The notes: generated by a model from the sequence alone, not told the origin. A stretch of DNA of 64,000 bases from Alphaproteobacteria bacterium (GCA_023384135.1 JAHDXS010000002.1:124001-188000), one strand, 5' to 3'; positions 20,882-30,682 are shown, counted from the stretch's first letter. A program made the numbers and translations.

Positions 20882-22471
20882 ATGAACGCACCCGGCAGAA
20901 CAGAGAGCATCCTCTACGCGCTTTTCGTGCTGGGGCTTCTGTTGCCTTGGCTGTGGATTCAGATCAACCTCTCGATCAACGTCGATATCGCCTTCCTCAC
21001 GCAAAGTGCCGTATACCTTCTCGACGGCGAACGAATGACGGACGCCTATTACGACACGAATCCGCCTTTAAGTATCCTGATCTATGTAATTCCTGCCGCA
21101 ATAACAAAATACGGCGGCGTTCCGCTAATATATGCAACCCTGGGGTACAACATGTTTCTGGTCGCGCTCAGTGCGATCCTCCTGCACGCGGTGCTAAAGC
21201 CTTTCACGACACTTTCACCTGTGCAAAAATCTGTCCTGCTCGGCGTATATATTCTGAGCAACACCGTCGCGGCGAACTTGTATCTCGGTGAAAAGGATCA
21301 ATACATTCTTCTGGCCCTGTTTCCCTTCACTCTGCTCCAACTCGCGATGACCCGAAAACTGCCCGTGGCAGGATGGGCCCAGATTCTAACGACCGCCCTA
21401 GCGGCAATTTTCCTCATGGTCAAACCACACTTCTACATCGTGCCCGCTTTGATGTTGGCACATCGCATATGGGTACAAAAGCGCCAAACAGCGCTCTTTG
21501 ACCGGGATATACTAGCTCTTGCAGCCGCTATTATTGTATACGCAGCGCTATTGCTATTCTGGTTTGATGATTTCACTACCATGATTCTGCCCGATATCCT
21601 GACACTCTACGCCAGTATAAAAGAACCCTGGGTCACAGAAGTCTTCATGATGGCAACAGCCGCCATAGGCATCATCGCCCTGCCCGCTGCGCTGCTCTTT
21701 AAAACCCCCAATAAATTCGTGATGCTCCTGCTTCTGATCGGATGGCTCTGCATGATTCCTTTTATCATTCAGGGCAAAGGCTACTATTACCATATGATCC
21801 CCGCGATCGTGTTTGTCTGCTGCGCGGCTGCGCTGCTGTTGAGCGACTTGATCGCACAGCCTCTGGCCAAAAGCTCAAAAGAGTGCGCGGCGCAACGAAC
21901 GGGCCTCTATGCCACGACCCTCGCTTTCGCCCTAAGTTTTTACGCGATATTCCTACCCTATGGCAAAAGTCCGGCCCTGACCCACGCGGAATATCGTGAA
22001 ATGCCCTTAACGAAACTGGTCATCGAAGCCTGTGAAAACAGGCCGGCATGCACCTTCTTCCTTTTTAATGACATGACTGAAATCATTCATCAGACATCAG
22101 TTTATAGTCAAATCCGCCAGGCCTCGCGTTTTTCCGTCTTCTGGTTCCTGCCCGTAATTGCCAACAAGGAAAACAAGACTTTGCCACAGGGAAAAAAAGA
22201 GGAACTGGCAAGAAAATACAGCGCCATGGTCGCCGCCGATCTGCAGCGGTTCAAGCCCAGGATCCTGATTATTGGTCGCTTCGAGGTAGAAGCTCCGGGA
22301 AAAATTTTCGATTTCAAAGATTTTTTCTCCTCTCACAGCAACAAAATCTCCGAGGAATTGGCTCATTACGCCTACGATCGGACCATCAGCCTGAACCTGC
22401 AGACATACTTCCCCGGCACTCTCGTCGCCGACCATGTTGTAAGCTACGACATTTTCAGACGCACAGAGTAA
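20882..22471 (+). CDS. Membrane protein, GT-C-like glycosyltransferase fold
   Basis: A 529-residue membrane protein with about ten transmembrane helices in the first 350 residues and a C-terminal soluble part (about 390-529). The first loop after helix 1 contains INVDIAFLTQSAVYLLDGERMTDAYYDTNPP, here noted by its key parts NVDIAF and GERMTDAYYDTNPP; the acidic residues in this loop and the helix pattern resemble GT-C glycosyltransferases that use polyprenyl-phosphate sugars. No close family name is clear to me. It stands alone between the integrase-like gene and the decayed kup gene. Confidence 0.6.
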   Translation: MNAPGRTESILYALFVLGLLLPWLWIQINLSINVDIAFLTQSAVYLLDGERMTDAYYDTNPPLSILIYVIPAAITKYGGVPLIYATLGYNMFLVALSAILLHAVLKPFTTLSPVQKSVLLGVYILSNTVAANLYLGEKDQYILLALFPFTLLQLAMTRKLPVAGWAQILTTALAAIFLMVKPHFYIVPALMLAHRIWVQKRQTALFDRDILALAAAIIVYAALLLFWFDDFTTMILPDILTLYASIKEPWVTEVFMMATAAIGIIALPAALLFKTPNKFVMLLLLIGWLCMIPFIIQGKGYYYHMIPAIVFVCCAAALLLSDLIAQPLAKSSKECAAQRTGLYATTLAFALSFYAIFLPYGKSPALTHAEYREMPLTKLVIEACENRPACTFFLFNDMTEIIHQTSVYSQIRQASRFSVFWFLPVIANKENKTLPQGKKEELARKYSAMVAADLQRFKPRILIIGRFEVEAPGKIFDFKDFFSSHSNKISEELAHYAYDRTISLNLQTYFPGTLVADHVVSYDIFRRTE

Positions 22472-22916
22472 GCGAGAAGATCGAGCCTGTAGATCGGCCC
22501 CTGGATACCGATGTCAACCACGCGGTTAGACGGGATGAGGTAAAAGTCCGTGGGCGTCGCCGCGGCCTTGGCCACGCCGGACGTAACATGAACGACCGTC
22601 ACCCGGTGATCATCCTCGACCTTCGGATTTCCGGGCCAGCGCCATGAGCGACAGGATGCCTCCCTCCCCATGGCTATCGACCTTGAGAAGGATCAGGACC
22701 TACTTGATTGTGACTATAATAATAAGCGCCCAGATGATCAGCGACAGAAAGCCATATACATCCGAGGACTGAAGATGCCCATCGATCACGGCAAATTTAG
22801 AGGCTTCGCGGAACGCGTAAAGAGGGCTGGTCCAGCTATCGCCGTAAACGACACCGATACACCCCAGGACGAGGAGCCTGAACTCCCGCGTTTTCTTGGC
22901 TAGGAAACTGGGGTCT
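22444..22916 (-). pseudogene. kup: Decayed kup potassium transporter
   Basis: A remnant of a Kup-type K+ uptake permease. Reading the minus strand from about 22900 gives LGCIGVVYGDSWTSPLYAF, matching the Kup N-terminal GVVYGDIGTSPLY, then GFLSLIIWALIIIVTIK, a TAG stop where Kup has Tyr, and VDSHGEGGILSLMALA, matching the conserved NxGEGGI block. The frame then shifts, and the next readable part, RVTVVHVTSGVAKAA and FYLIPSNRVVDIGIQ, matches the extreme Kup C-terminus (FxIPPNRVVELGxQ). So the central part, roughly 500 residues in a full-length Kup, is gone, with one stop and one frameshift. No functional protein can be made. Confidence 0.85.
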
Positions 22917-22959
22917 TACGCCCCTTCTTCCGGCCCGGCAACCTCTGTACTCTGCAAAA

Positions 22960-22986
22960 CCCGCTCCAACTTCTTACAGGAGCGGG
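22960..22986. repeat. 8-bp perfect hairpin upstream of ilvN
   Basis: CCCGCTCC (22960-22967) and GGAGCGGG (22979-22986) form a stem with an 11-nt loop. There is no T-run, so its role is open: it may be the old kup 5' region or a regulatory hairpin for ilvN. The rest of 22917-23100 has no gene that I can support. Confidence 0.5.
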
Positions 22987-23100
22987 ACCGCAGCCGGAAA
23001 CGCACCCTGTGGAAAATCATGGCCAAAAAATGGCAAAAAATCTACGGAATCCATGCCTTTAAACTTCCCCTGCGCCAAGGCTTCTGCTAAAAAAGTCCCC

Positions 23101-23676
23101 ATGACAAAACCGAACACGCACCGCAAAGACAAAAACAGCAAAAGCGTTTACGGCCCCGGCCCGAAAGAGTCGGCCATCGAATCGCATACGCTCTCGATCC
23201 TGGTCAATAACGAACCCGGCGTTCTCGCGCGGGTGATCGGCCTCTTTGCCGGACGGGGCTATAACATCGAAAGCCTGACGGTCGCAGAAACGGATCACGC
23301 AGCGCATCTCTCGCGCATCACGATTGTCTGCAAGGGCACGCCGAATGTGATCGAACAGATCAAGGCGCAGCTGGGACGACTCGTTCCGGTTCTGAAAGTC
23401 TCGGACCTCACGATTGAAACGCCCTTCGTCTCGCGCGAACTGGCCCTGGTCAAGGTTGTCTGCAAGGGTGAAAAACGCATCGAAGCGTTACGGATCGCTG
23501 ATATCTTCCGCGCCCGCGCGGTGGACAGCACGCTCGAATCTTTTGTGTTTGAACTCACCGGCGCGGCGGAAAAGATCAACGCGTTCATCGACCTGATGCG
23601 CCCCTTGGGCCTCGCGGATGTGAGCCGCACCGGCGTCGCCGCCATCTCGCGCGGCAAGGATGTCATCGGCTCGTGA
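23101..23676 (+). CDS. ilvN: Acetolactate synthase, small (regulatory) subunit
   Basis: A 191-residue subunit that activates IlvB and gives valine feedback control. An N-terminal ACT domain (about 24-100) begins SHTLSILVNNEPGVLARVIGLFAGRGYNIESLTVA, noted by its core NNEPGVLARVIGLFAGRGYN; the C-terminal domain contains LVKVVCKGEKR and FELTGAAEKINAFIDLM. The start was set at 23101; an ATG at 23053 is in frame, but the added residues look unlike the family and neither has a strong ribosome site. The gene is now 3 kb from ilvB and its stop overlaps the next start (GTGA). Confidence 0.93.
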   Translation: MTKPNTHRKDKNSKSVYGPGPKESAIESHTLSILVNNEPGVLARVIGLFAGRGYNIESLTVAETDHAAHLSRITIVCKGTPNVIEQIKAQLGRLVPVLKVSDLTIETPFVSRELALVKVVCKGEKRIEALRIADIFRARAVDSTLESFVFELTGAAEKINAFIDLMRPLGLADVSRTGVAAISRGKDVIGS

Positions 23677-24452
23677 GGCATAAACGGTCAGCACGAACAA
23701 GCACGGCATCAAGGACACTCTTGTTGCTCGCTCTTATCACATCAATTTTTTTACAAGGGCCGCAAGCCTACGCCTCCGAAACTTTGCAAAATGACCTCTG
23801 GTCAGCGGTGCATAAAGGAGACGCAAAAACCGTTAAGACCATTCTGGAGCAAAAAGGTTTCGTCCCCCAACTCAAAGGCTCCGACTGCGGACATCACTCC
23901 ATTTGCAATCTCATCAGCTACGCGGCTGAAAACCAAAAATCCGTTGAAGTCGTCAAACTGCTCGTTGAGGCAGGCGCTGAAATCGACGAAAACGACGGCG
24001 GATCGGGCGACACGCCAATCCAAAGGGCGCTGCTCGCGGGCAACTTGGAAATCGCCGAATATTTGGCTGAAAAGGGGGTTGAACCTCTCAAAGAAAACCG
24101 TTTTGGCGTTCCGGCTTTCCTGTTTGCCGCCGCGCTAGGATCGCCCAAAATACTGAGCGCGATGATCGCGAAGGGAGCGCCGGTAGACCTAAAATGGAGG
24201 ATGCCCGACCTTGTGTCAGGAAAAAAGGGCGTGTATGTCGAGGGAATGACGCCTCTGATGATCGCCAGCTTCCATGGTCGTTTGGATTTGATGGAAGAGC
24301 TTCTCAAAAGCGGTGCCGACCCACTGATCCGCGATTACAAAGGCAGAAATTTTATTGGCTATATCAAAACCGGAAAAAAATCCGAGATACAAGCCGAGGC
24401 CATCACTCTCGCCAATAGATACTGCAAGTGCGATATAAAACCTGACGAATAG
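23673..24452 (+). CDS. Secreted ankyrin-repeat protein
   Basis: A 259-residue protein with a signal peptide (basic start, then TLLLLALITSIFLQGPQAYAS) and ankyrin repeats from about residue 45: KSVEVVKLLVEAGAEIDEND, GDTPIQRALLAGNLEIAEYLAEKG, and MTPLMIASFHGRLDLMEEL with LKSGADPLIRDYKG. Ankyrin repeats bind other proteins; with a signal peptide this one would act in the periplasm. It starts with GTG overlapping the ilvN stop (GTGA), so it is translationally coupled to ilvN, although there is no clear metabolic link. Confidence 0.85.
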   Translation: MRHKRSARTSTASRTLLLLALITSIFLQGPQAYASETLQNDLWSAVHKGDAKTVKTILEQKGFVPQLKGSDCGHHSICNLISYAAENQKSVEVVKLLVEAGAEIDENDGGSGDTPIQRALLAGNLEIAEYLAEKGVEPLKENRFGVPAFLFAAALGSPKILSAMIAKGAPVDLKWRMPDLVSGKKGVYVEGMTPLMIASFHGRLDLMEELLKSGADPLIRDYKGRNFIGYIKTGKKSEIQAEAITLANRYCKCDIKPDE

Positions 24453-24484
24453 AGCAGGCACGCAATAGCAGGATTTTGTGCCGA

Positions 24485-24561
24485 AAACCTATGTTTTCGA
24501 GAACCGCATCGCAGAATACTTAGAGGTATTTGAGAAGCGGAAGCGCAGAAAACATAGGTTT
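24485..24561. repeat. 14-bp inverted repeat with nested stems
   Basis: AAACCTATGTTTTC (24485-24498) and its exact complement GAAAACATAGGTTT (24548-24561) flank an inner stem-loop (AATAC/GTATT, with CCGC/GCGG). It lies between two convergent genes, so it may act as a two-way terminator, but it has no T-run and could instead be a dispersed palindromic element. Confidence 0.65.
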
Positions 24562-24594
24562 GCAGCCAAAAAGACAATTATTGAGCAATCTGCA

Positions 24595-25164
24595 CTACCC
24601 CATCAGCCCGTGAATATGCCGCGTCAGCTCTAGCCCGTGCTGGTCGATCGCAAGGCCCATGATCGCTATGAATCCGCCCATCTCCCATGGCAGCCGGAAA
24701 CACCCCGCGATGATGAACGCGGTATATACATAACCGACAATCGTGATGAACATCGCATAGGTCTCATACGCCGAAGCATCCAGCCCCATCAGCAAACACG
24801 CCACGACAGGCAGCAGGAAAAGGGTGGAGGGAATGGTCATCCAGTTATTCACAGTGACAAACCGCATAAAATGCGCCTCCCGCCCGCATTGTCGGGTCAT
24901 ATAGTAAACCACCGCGAGAAACAGCACCGAGGTGATCGCCACCCGGGCGCTGTGCAAACCTAGAAGATAGGTGAACGAAAACCCGCTCGAAAACCCCACC
25001 AAGACGGCCAGCAATAACGGCGCGAGGATCAGGGGAATCAGGAAGGATTTGATGGCGGAACCGGGTCGGTCGTCGAACCGCGCCACCCCCTCCCGCATGA
25101 AGAGGGACACCTCGAAACAGCCCAGAAGGCCGGCCTTCCATTCGGCTTTTGAAAAGAGACTCAT
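24595..25164 (-). CDS. Yip1-like multi-pass membrane protein
   Basis: A 189-residue membrane protein with five or so helices. It is clearly a paralog of the protein at 51131-51703: both share LFM..GV.R near the start, RQ..R..HF.RFVT..NW in the middle and GYVYT.FI followed by F.LPWEMGGFI near the end. The pattern is like small YIP1-family/DUF1282-type proteins, whose function is not settled. The start is the ATG at 25164; a TTG at 25173 is in frame. It faces the ankyrin gene. Confidence 0.75.
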   Translation of the reverse strand: MSLFSKAEWKAGLLGCFEVSLFMREGVARFDDRPGSAIKSFLIPLILAPLLLAVLVGFSSGFSFTYLLGLHSARVAITSVLFLAVVYYMTRQCGREAHFMRFVTVNNWMTIPSTLFLLPVVACLLMGLDASAYETYAMFITIVGYVYTAFIIAGCFRLPWEMGGFIAIMGLAIDQHGLELTRHIHGLMG

Positions 25165-25266
25165 GGCAAACAACTCGTTTTCTGCAAGATAAATCGGGTT
25201 GAGTCTCGCCTGCTTACCGTAAGGCGCATAGCCTACGCCTTCGAATCAACTATACGCGGGGAATAA

Positions 25267-26472
<1,206 letters not shown>

Positions 26473-26500
26473 TCGTTTGTTTTTATTAATATAATTAACA

Positions 26501-26528
26501 AAAACCCTCCCCTGCGGAGGGTTTTTTC
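26501..26528 (+). terminator. Rho-independent terminator of ilvC
   Basis: AACCCTCC pairs with GGAGGGTT around a CCTGC loop, followed by TTTTTT. Confidence 0.9.
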
Positions 26529-26598
26529 ATAAATCATTGCCTCAAAACCCCGCCCTTCTGTATGATAGAGGCATAAAAAGAAGCCCAAGGGGTAAGCG

Positions 26599-28194
26599 GT
26601 GGCGGAAGAAAACGAACAAGTGGCAGCGGAGCAAAACCCGTGGGAAATATACCGCGGGCGCGAGGGCTATAACCGCATGCTCTCAGAAATCCGCGAATCC
26701 CTCTACGCCCAGATCCCCGAGGCGCGCGGCTCCGTTGAAATCTTCGACCACCTGGCCGACCCCGACCGCGAAATCGCCCGCATCGCCCGCACCTTCGGTA
26801 TGTCCGTCGAAGACCTTCACAAAACCATGGGCTACAGCGACTACGAGGATTTCAAAAAGCAATTGGGCGGCCAGATGATCGACGCGCACCTGCCCGATGG
26901 CCGCTACATCGCTATTTCCGCCGCATGGGACCCCGACAACGACTACGGCGGCGCCGAAAACATGAGCTTCCCGGATATCCAGCGCCACGCCCGCATCATC
27001 ATCCACGAGGCCCTGCACGGCCTAGACCCGCAACTGCGGAGCGGACAAAGGCCGGGCGAAGAGGGCTGGGTCATCGGCGCTATGCTCAACACCCGCTCGG
27101 CCGAAATGTTCGCCGATATCGGCGCACAAAACCTGCTCCTGCGCAACGGCGACCGGGCAGAGAACACGCAGCGGCTAATGACGAACTACGACACAGCGGC
27201 GCCCTTCGGCGCGCCCTACTCCACGGACATATTCGGCGGAGCGCTCACCCGCTACGACAACGGCCCCTACATGCAGCAACTCCTGAACGAATATCCCGAT
27301 GGCCGGGGCCTCCAGAATTTCCGCCTCGAAGGCTGGCGTGAGACGATCGACAAGGTTGGCCAGATGCGCGCCACCGGAAACCCCGAAATCTCCATCGACG
27401 GGATGATCCGCAACTACGCGCAAACCTCGTCCTTCCAGTCCGTCTACCGCGTAAAGATCGAGGAACTGGAGGCAAAGCTTGAACCCATGCGCGAAGCCCT
27501 GCTCAAGGATTCCGGCTTCGACAATCTCCGCGACTTCGCAGAATATTATCTCGACGACATGAATTTCCGGGGCTGGCACGACGGCAGCCTCAACCGCGAA
27601 AACCTCTCCCCCGAATACAGAACGGCGCTCAAGGCCATATACGACGCAAAAATCGAAATCTGCGCCTGGATGGAAAACAACCGCGACCTCTTCCCCGATG
27701 CCGCCCGCGTGGCCTCCGCCACCCGCTATATGGTGGGCTACAGCAACACCCATGTTTCGCAGGCGCCGCCGACCACCGCCGAACTGACCAACGACATGCT
27801 CATGGCCCGCAACTGGCTGCGTTTCAAGGAAAGCGGGGACACGTTCTATCAATACGCCGTGCGCGACTTCGGCAGCGCCGCTGAAATGGCGGAGTATCAG
27901 GCCTTCGAGCGCAGCGGCGAAGGCGGAGATTTTAACGATTACTCCCGCCACGAGATCGTGCGGCAACTCTTCGAATCCAACCCCGAACTGGCGCAGGCCG
28001 TAAGCCGGGGCATCCCCCTGCGCAGCCTCATAACGGTTGACCGCGTAAATCCTGATAACCTGAACGACGACGTTTATGGCGTCGTATCCAACATGGATGA
28101 AGTGATCGCCCGCCACACCCGCCAGCAAACGGCCCCCGAACAAACTGCGCCTGAGCTCCAACAGGCCCCTTTACAACCGCCCGCAAAACCGTAA
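26599..28194 (+). CDS. Putative gluzincin-like metallopeptidase
   Basis: A 531-residue protein of unknown family. It has HEALH at residues 136-140 (a classic HExxH zinc site) and, 29 residues after the second His, EMFAD with Glu169 and Asp173, which fits the ExxxD third-ligand helix of gluzincins. The same geometry occurs in the protein at 4346. An earlier segment, DREIARIARTFGMSVEDL, looks like a helix-turn-helix, so the N-terminus may bind DNA or another protein. No signal peptide is seen. The start is GTG at 26599 with AAGGGG 6 nt upstream. Function is inferred from the motif alone. Confidence 0.6.
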   Translation: MAEENEQVAAEQNPWEIYRGREGYNRMLSEIRESLYAQIPEARGSVEIFDHLADPDREIARIARTFGMSVEDLHKTMGYSDYEDFKKQLGGQMIDAHLPDGRYIAISAAWDPDNDYGGAENMSFPDIQRHARIIIHEALHGLDPQLRSGQRPGEEGWVIGAMLNTRSAEMFADIGAQNLLLRNGDRAENTQRLMTNYDTAAPFGAPYSTDIFGGALTRYDNGPYMQQLLNEYPDGRGLQNFRLEGWRETIDKVGQMRATGNPEISIDGMIRNYAQTSSFQSVYRVKIEELEAKLEPMREALLKDSGFDNLRDFAEYYLDDMNFRGWHDGSLNRENLSPEYRTALKAIYDAKIEICAWMENNRDLFPDAARVASATRYMVGYSNTHVSQAPPTTAELTNDMLMARNWLRFKESGDTFYQYAVRDFGSAAEMAEYQAFERSGEGGDFNDYSRHEIVRQLFESNPELAQAVSRGIPLRSLITVDRVNPDNLNDDVYGVVSNMDEVIARHTRQQTAPEQTAPELQQAPLQPPAKP

Positions 28195-28243
28195 AGTCGG
28201 AACTCGGCGGAAAGCCGTCACAAGACGGCAAAAAGTTTGCGGC

Positions 28244-29158
28244 ATGACCACCCTGAACCAGCAAGACACAACCAGCGACCGGCTCGTCCCGGCGGTGCTG
28301 TATGCCCTCGTCGCGCACTTCATGTTCGTGGTCATGGGCGCGACCGCCAAATACCTCTCGGAAAGCCATCACGTGGTCGAGGTCGCCTTCTACCGCAACC
28401 TCTTCGTTGTCATCCCCTTTTTCGCGATTCTGGTCGCAAGCCGCCGCCTCGACCTCCTGAAAACGGGGCGGCCCAAGACCGTGGCCATCCGCGCCATCGT
28501 CGGCTCACTCAGCCTGATCGTCACCTTCGGCGCGCAATCGCTTCTGCCGCTCTCGAACGCCACGGTGCTGCTTTATATGTCCACCCTGCTCACCCCTGCC
28601 TTCGCCTATATCTTCCTCAAGGAACGGGTCGGCGCCCACCGCTGGGCGGCGATTATCGTGGGGATGAGCGGCGTTCTGGTCATCGCCGCCCCCAGCAGCC
28701 AGATCAGCGCCATCGGCCTCCTGCTCGCCCTGTTCGCGGCCACCTTGCACGCCTCGATGTATACGATGCTCCGCCACCTCAAGACTGAGAACGCGGTGAC
28801 CGTCACCTTCTATTTCGTCCTCGCGGGGATGATCGTCCCCGGCCTACTGATGCCGTGGTTCGCGAAGGGCATCGCGCTGGAGGAAGCCTGGCTGTTCTTC
28901 CTCGTCGGCGCGTCCGGCGGCTTCGCGCAACTCGCCCTGACCAACGCCTATAAATACGCCCCGGCCTCCTTCATCACGCCCTTCGCCTATACCTCCCTGC
29001 TCTGGAGCACGCTGCTCGACATGCTCATCTGGCATCACGCGCCGGGCGGGTCCGTCTTTACGGGCGCGACCATCATCATCGCCGCGCAGCTTTACATCCT
29101 CCACCGCGAGCGCGTAAACCGCCAAAAGACCACCCACCTCAAGAGCGAGATCCCCTGA
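28244..29158 (+). CDS. EamA/DMT family transporter
   Basis: A 304-residue inner-membrane protein with ten helices arranged as two EamA repeats (about 15-145 and 160-295). Features include VEVAFYRNLFVVIPFF in the first repeat, ALLPLSNATVLLYMSTLLTP-like sequence in helix 3-4 and QLALTNAYKYAPASFITPFAYTSLLWS in the second repeat. The EamA family exports metabolites such as amino acids or S-adenosylmethionine; the substrate here is not clear. It is one base from a second such gene. Confidence 0.88.
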   Translation: MTTLNQQDTTSDRLVPAVLYALVAHFMFVVMGATAKYLSESHHVVEVAFYRNLFVVIPFFAILVASRRLDLLKTGRPKTVAIRAIVGSLSLIVTFGAQSLLPLSNATVLLYMSTLLTPAFAYIFLKERVGAHRWAAIIVGMSGVLVIAAPSSQISAIGLLLALFAATLHASMYTMLRHLKTENAVTVTFYFVLAGMIVPGLLMPWFAKGIALEEAWLFFLVGASGGFAQLALTNAYKYAPASFITPFAYTSLLWSTLLDMLIWHHAPGGSVFTGATIIIAAQLYILHRERVNRQKTTHLKSEIP

Positions 29159-29159
29159 C

Positions 29160-30062
29160 ATGGGCGAGCCGAAGAAAGATCATCTCCTCGCCGCTGTCGG
29201 ATTCGCGCTCTTCAACGCCCTGATGCTCTCGGGCATGAGCCTGTTCGCAAAGCTCCTGCGCGAATATTACGGCGCGTTCGAGGTCACCTTCTTCCGCAAC
29301 GTGTTCTCGCTGATAGCCTTGGTCCTCTGGCTCGCCCTCGCGCGAAAGCTTTACGTTCTTGAAACCGACCGCCCCCGGGCGCACCTGCTCCGCAGCTTCA
29401 TCGGCACGGTGGGCATTATTCTGGGCGCACAGGCACTGGGCATGATGCCGCTGGCCGAAACCACCATCCTGCTCTTCACCTCGCCATTATTTGTTGTGCT
29501 GCTTTCATGGCCCCTGCTGGGTGAACGCGTGGGCGTCTATCGCCTCAGCGCCGTCGCGATAGGCTTCGTCGGCGTCATGATCATGGCCAACCCTTCGCAG
29601 GCGGCGGATCAACTGCCCCTGATGGGCGTTCTGATCGGGCTGGGTTGGGGGCTGTCCTCCGGGCTGGTCGATATCTGCCTGCGCTGGATCGGGCGCACCG
29701 AAAGCTCCACGACAACTACGTTTTATTTTGTGCTGTTCGGCACAATCGCCTGCGGCATGCACTGGCCCTTCGCGGAGGTGCAGCCCGGCGGCTATTCATG
29801 GAACAGCGCCCTCCTGATCGCCGGGCTCGGCGCGACAGGCCTGCTCTCTCTTCTGGCGAAATCCCAAAGCTTCCGCCTCGGCGAGGCCGCCACCATCGCG
29901 CCCATTTCCTACACCATGATCATCTGGGCGATGCTGTTCGATTATCTCCTGTGGGACCGCGTGCCCTCGACCAACGTCCTGATCGGCGCGACCATCATCG
30001 TGGGCAGCAACTTGTTTATTCTGTATCGGGAGATCACGCTGAAGAAGCGGCGGCAGTCGTAA
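29160..30062 (+). CDS. EamA/DMT family transporter
   Basis: A 300-residue protein with the same ten-helix two-repeat plan as its upstream neighbour: VTFFRNVFSLIAL, ALGMMPLAETTILLFTSPLFVVLLSWPLLGERVGVYR (core parts AETTILLFTSPLF and GERVGVYR), and AEAATIAPISYTMIIW-like sequence near the end. The start codon begins one base after the stop of the upstream gene. The pair may arise by duplication and could form a heterodimer, as some small DMT proteins do, but this is not known for ten-helix forms. Confidence 0.88.
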   Translation: MGEPKKDHLLAAVGFALFNALMLSGMSLFAKLLREYYGAFEVTFFRNVFSLIALVLWLALARKLYVLETDRPRAHLLRSFIGTVGIILGAQALGMMPLAETTILLFTSPLFVVLLSWPLLGERVGVYRLSAVAIGFVGVMIMANPSQAADQLPLMGVLIGLGWGLSSGLVDICLRWIGRTESSTTTTFYFVLFGTIACGMHWPFAEVQPGGYSWNSALLIAGLGATGLLSLLAKSQSFRLGEAATIAPISYTMIIWAMLFDYLLWDRVPSTNVLIGATIIVGSNLFILYREITLKKRRQS

Positions 30063-30085
30063 AAATAATCAAAAGAACTGAATAC

Positions 30086-30550
30086 TTAAGCAGAGTCTAT
30101 AAATATAGGACATTCATAATGTGGGTCTCCTCCTACATTTATGAGTATAAAAACAGCATGCTTATAACCAAGCTCGCTTTTGTAGGCTTTTAATTTTTCC
30201 TTATCCTTTTTACCGTCACTTTCGGGATTGCTCGATTTTTTTATTTCAATAACAAGAAGGTTTTGGTCGGTACCGCGCTTATGAACAATGATATCGGGAT
30301 AAACTGTTTTCGCATGTGAGTCGTCTAAATTAACAGATGCATCTACTTGTAAGCTTAATCTTTTTGGTTCGTGACCATCTCTATTATACTCACAATCAAC
30401 ATTCCAGCCAGGAAAGTAAGATTCTAAATATACTGCCAGCCTGTGCGAAATTGACCGCTCATTTGCATCATGTTCCAACAAATCAAAATCAGCCACTAAT
30501 AGCTTTTCCAAGGCTTCTGTCAAAACCGTTTTAATGCGCTCTTGATCCAT
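30086..30550 (-). CDS. PD-(D/E)XK nuclease-like protein
   Basis: A 154-residue AT-rich protein. The segment VYPDIIVHKRGTDQ followed by NLLVIEIKKSS reads as the PD..(D/E)xK nuclease core: Asp in PD, then Glu-x-Lys in a strand. This is the fold of many restriction-like enzymes. It has no HNH, ATPase or methylase partner. It starts 17 bp after the 3' end of tRNA-Arg(CCG), a typical place for integrated DNA, and differs in base composition from its neighbours. It may be a defence or mobile-element gene, or a standalone DUF with the same fold. Confidence 0.65.
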   Translation of the reverse strand: MDQERIKTVLTEALEKLLVADFDLLEHDANERSISHRLAVYLESYFPGWNVDCEYNRDGHEPKRLSLQVDASVNLDDSHAKTVYPDIIVHKRGTDQNLLVIEIKKSSNPESDGKKDKEKLKAYKSELGYKHAVFILINVGGDPHYECPIFIDSA

Positions 30551-30567
30551 GAGATGTATCTAAAAAT

Positions 30568-30643
30568 TGGCGCGCTCGGCAGGATTCGAACCTGCGACCT
30601 TTGCCTCCGGAGGGCAACGCTCTATCCTCTGAGCTACGAGCGC
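30568..30643 (-). tRNA. tRNA-Arg (CCG)
   Basis: A complete 76-nt cloverleaf with encoded CCA. Acceptor GCGCTCG pairs with CGAGCGC, then discriminator G; D arm GCTC/AGAGC with AGAGGAT loop; anticodon stem TTGCC/GGCAA with loop CTCCGGA, so the anticodon is CCG, reading CGG; T arm GCAGG/CCTGC with TTCGAAT loop. Confidence 0.97.
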
Positions 30644-30682
30644 GTACATGAAGAAATTAGCAGAGAACGCCGCATCTTACAC

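Noticed and set aside
22670-22903. 77-codon plus-strand ORF between the membrane protein gene and ilvN
   Set aside because: It is opposite the kup remnant, which reads clearly as Kup on the minus strand, so this frame is chance.
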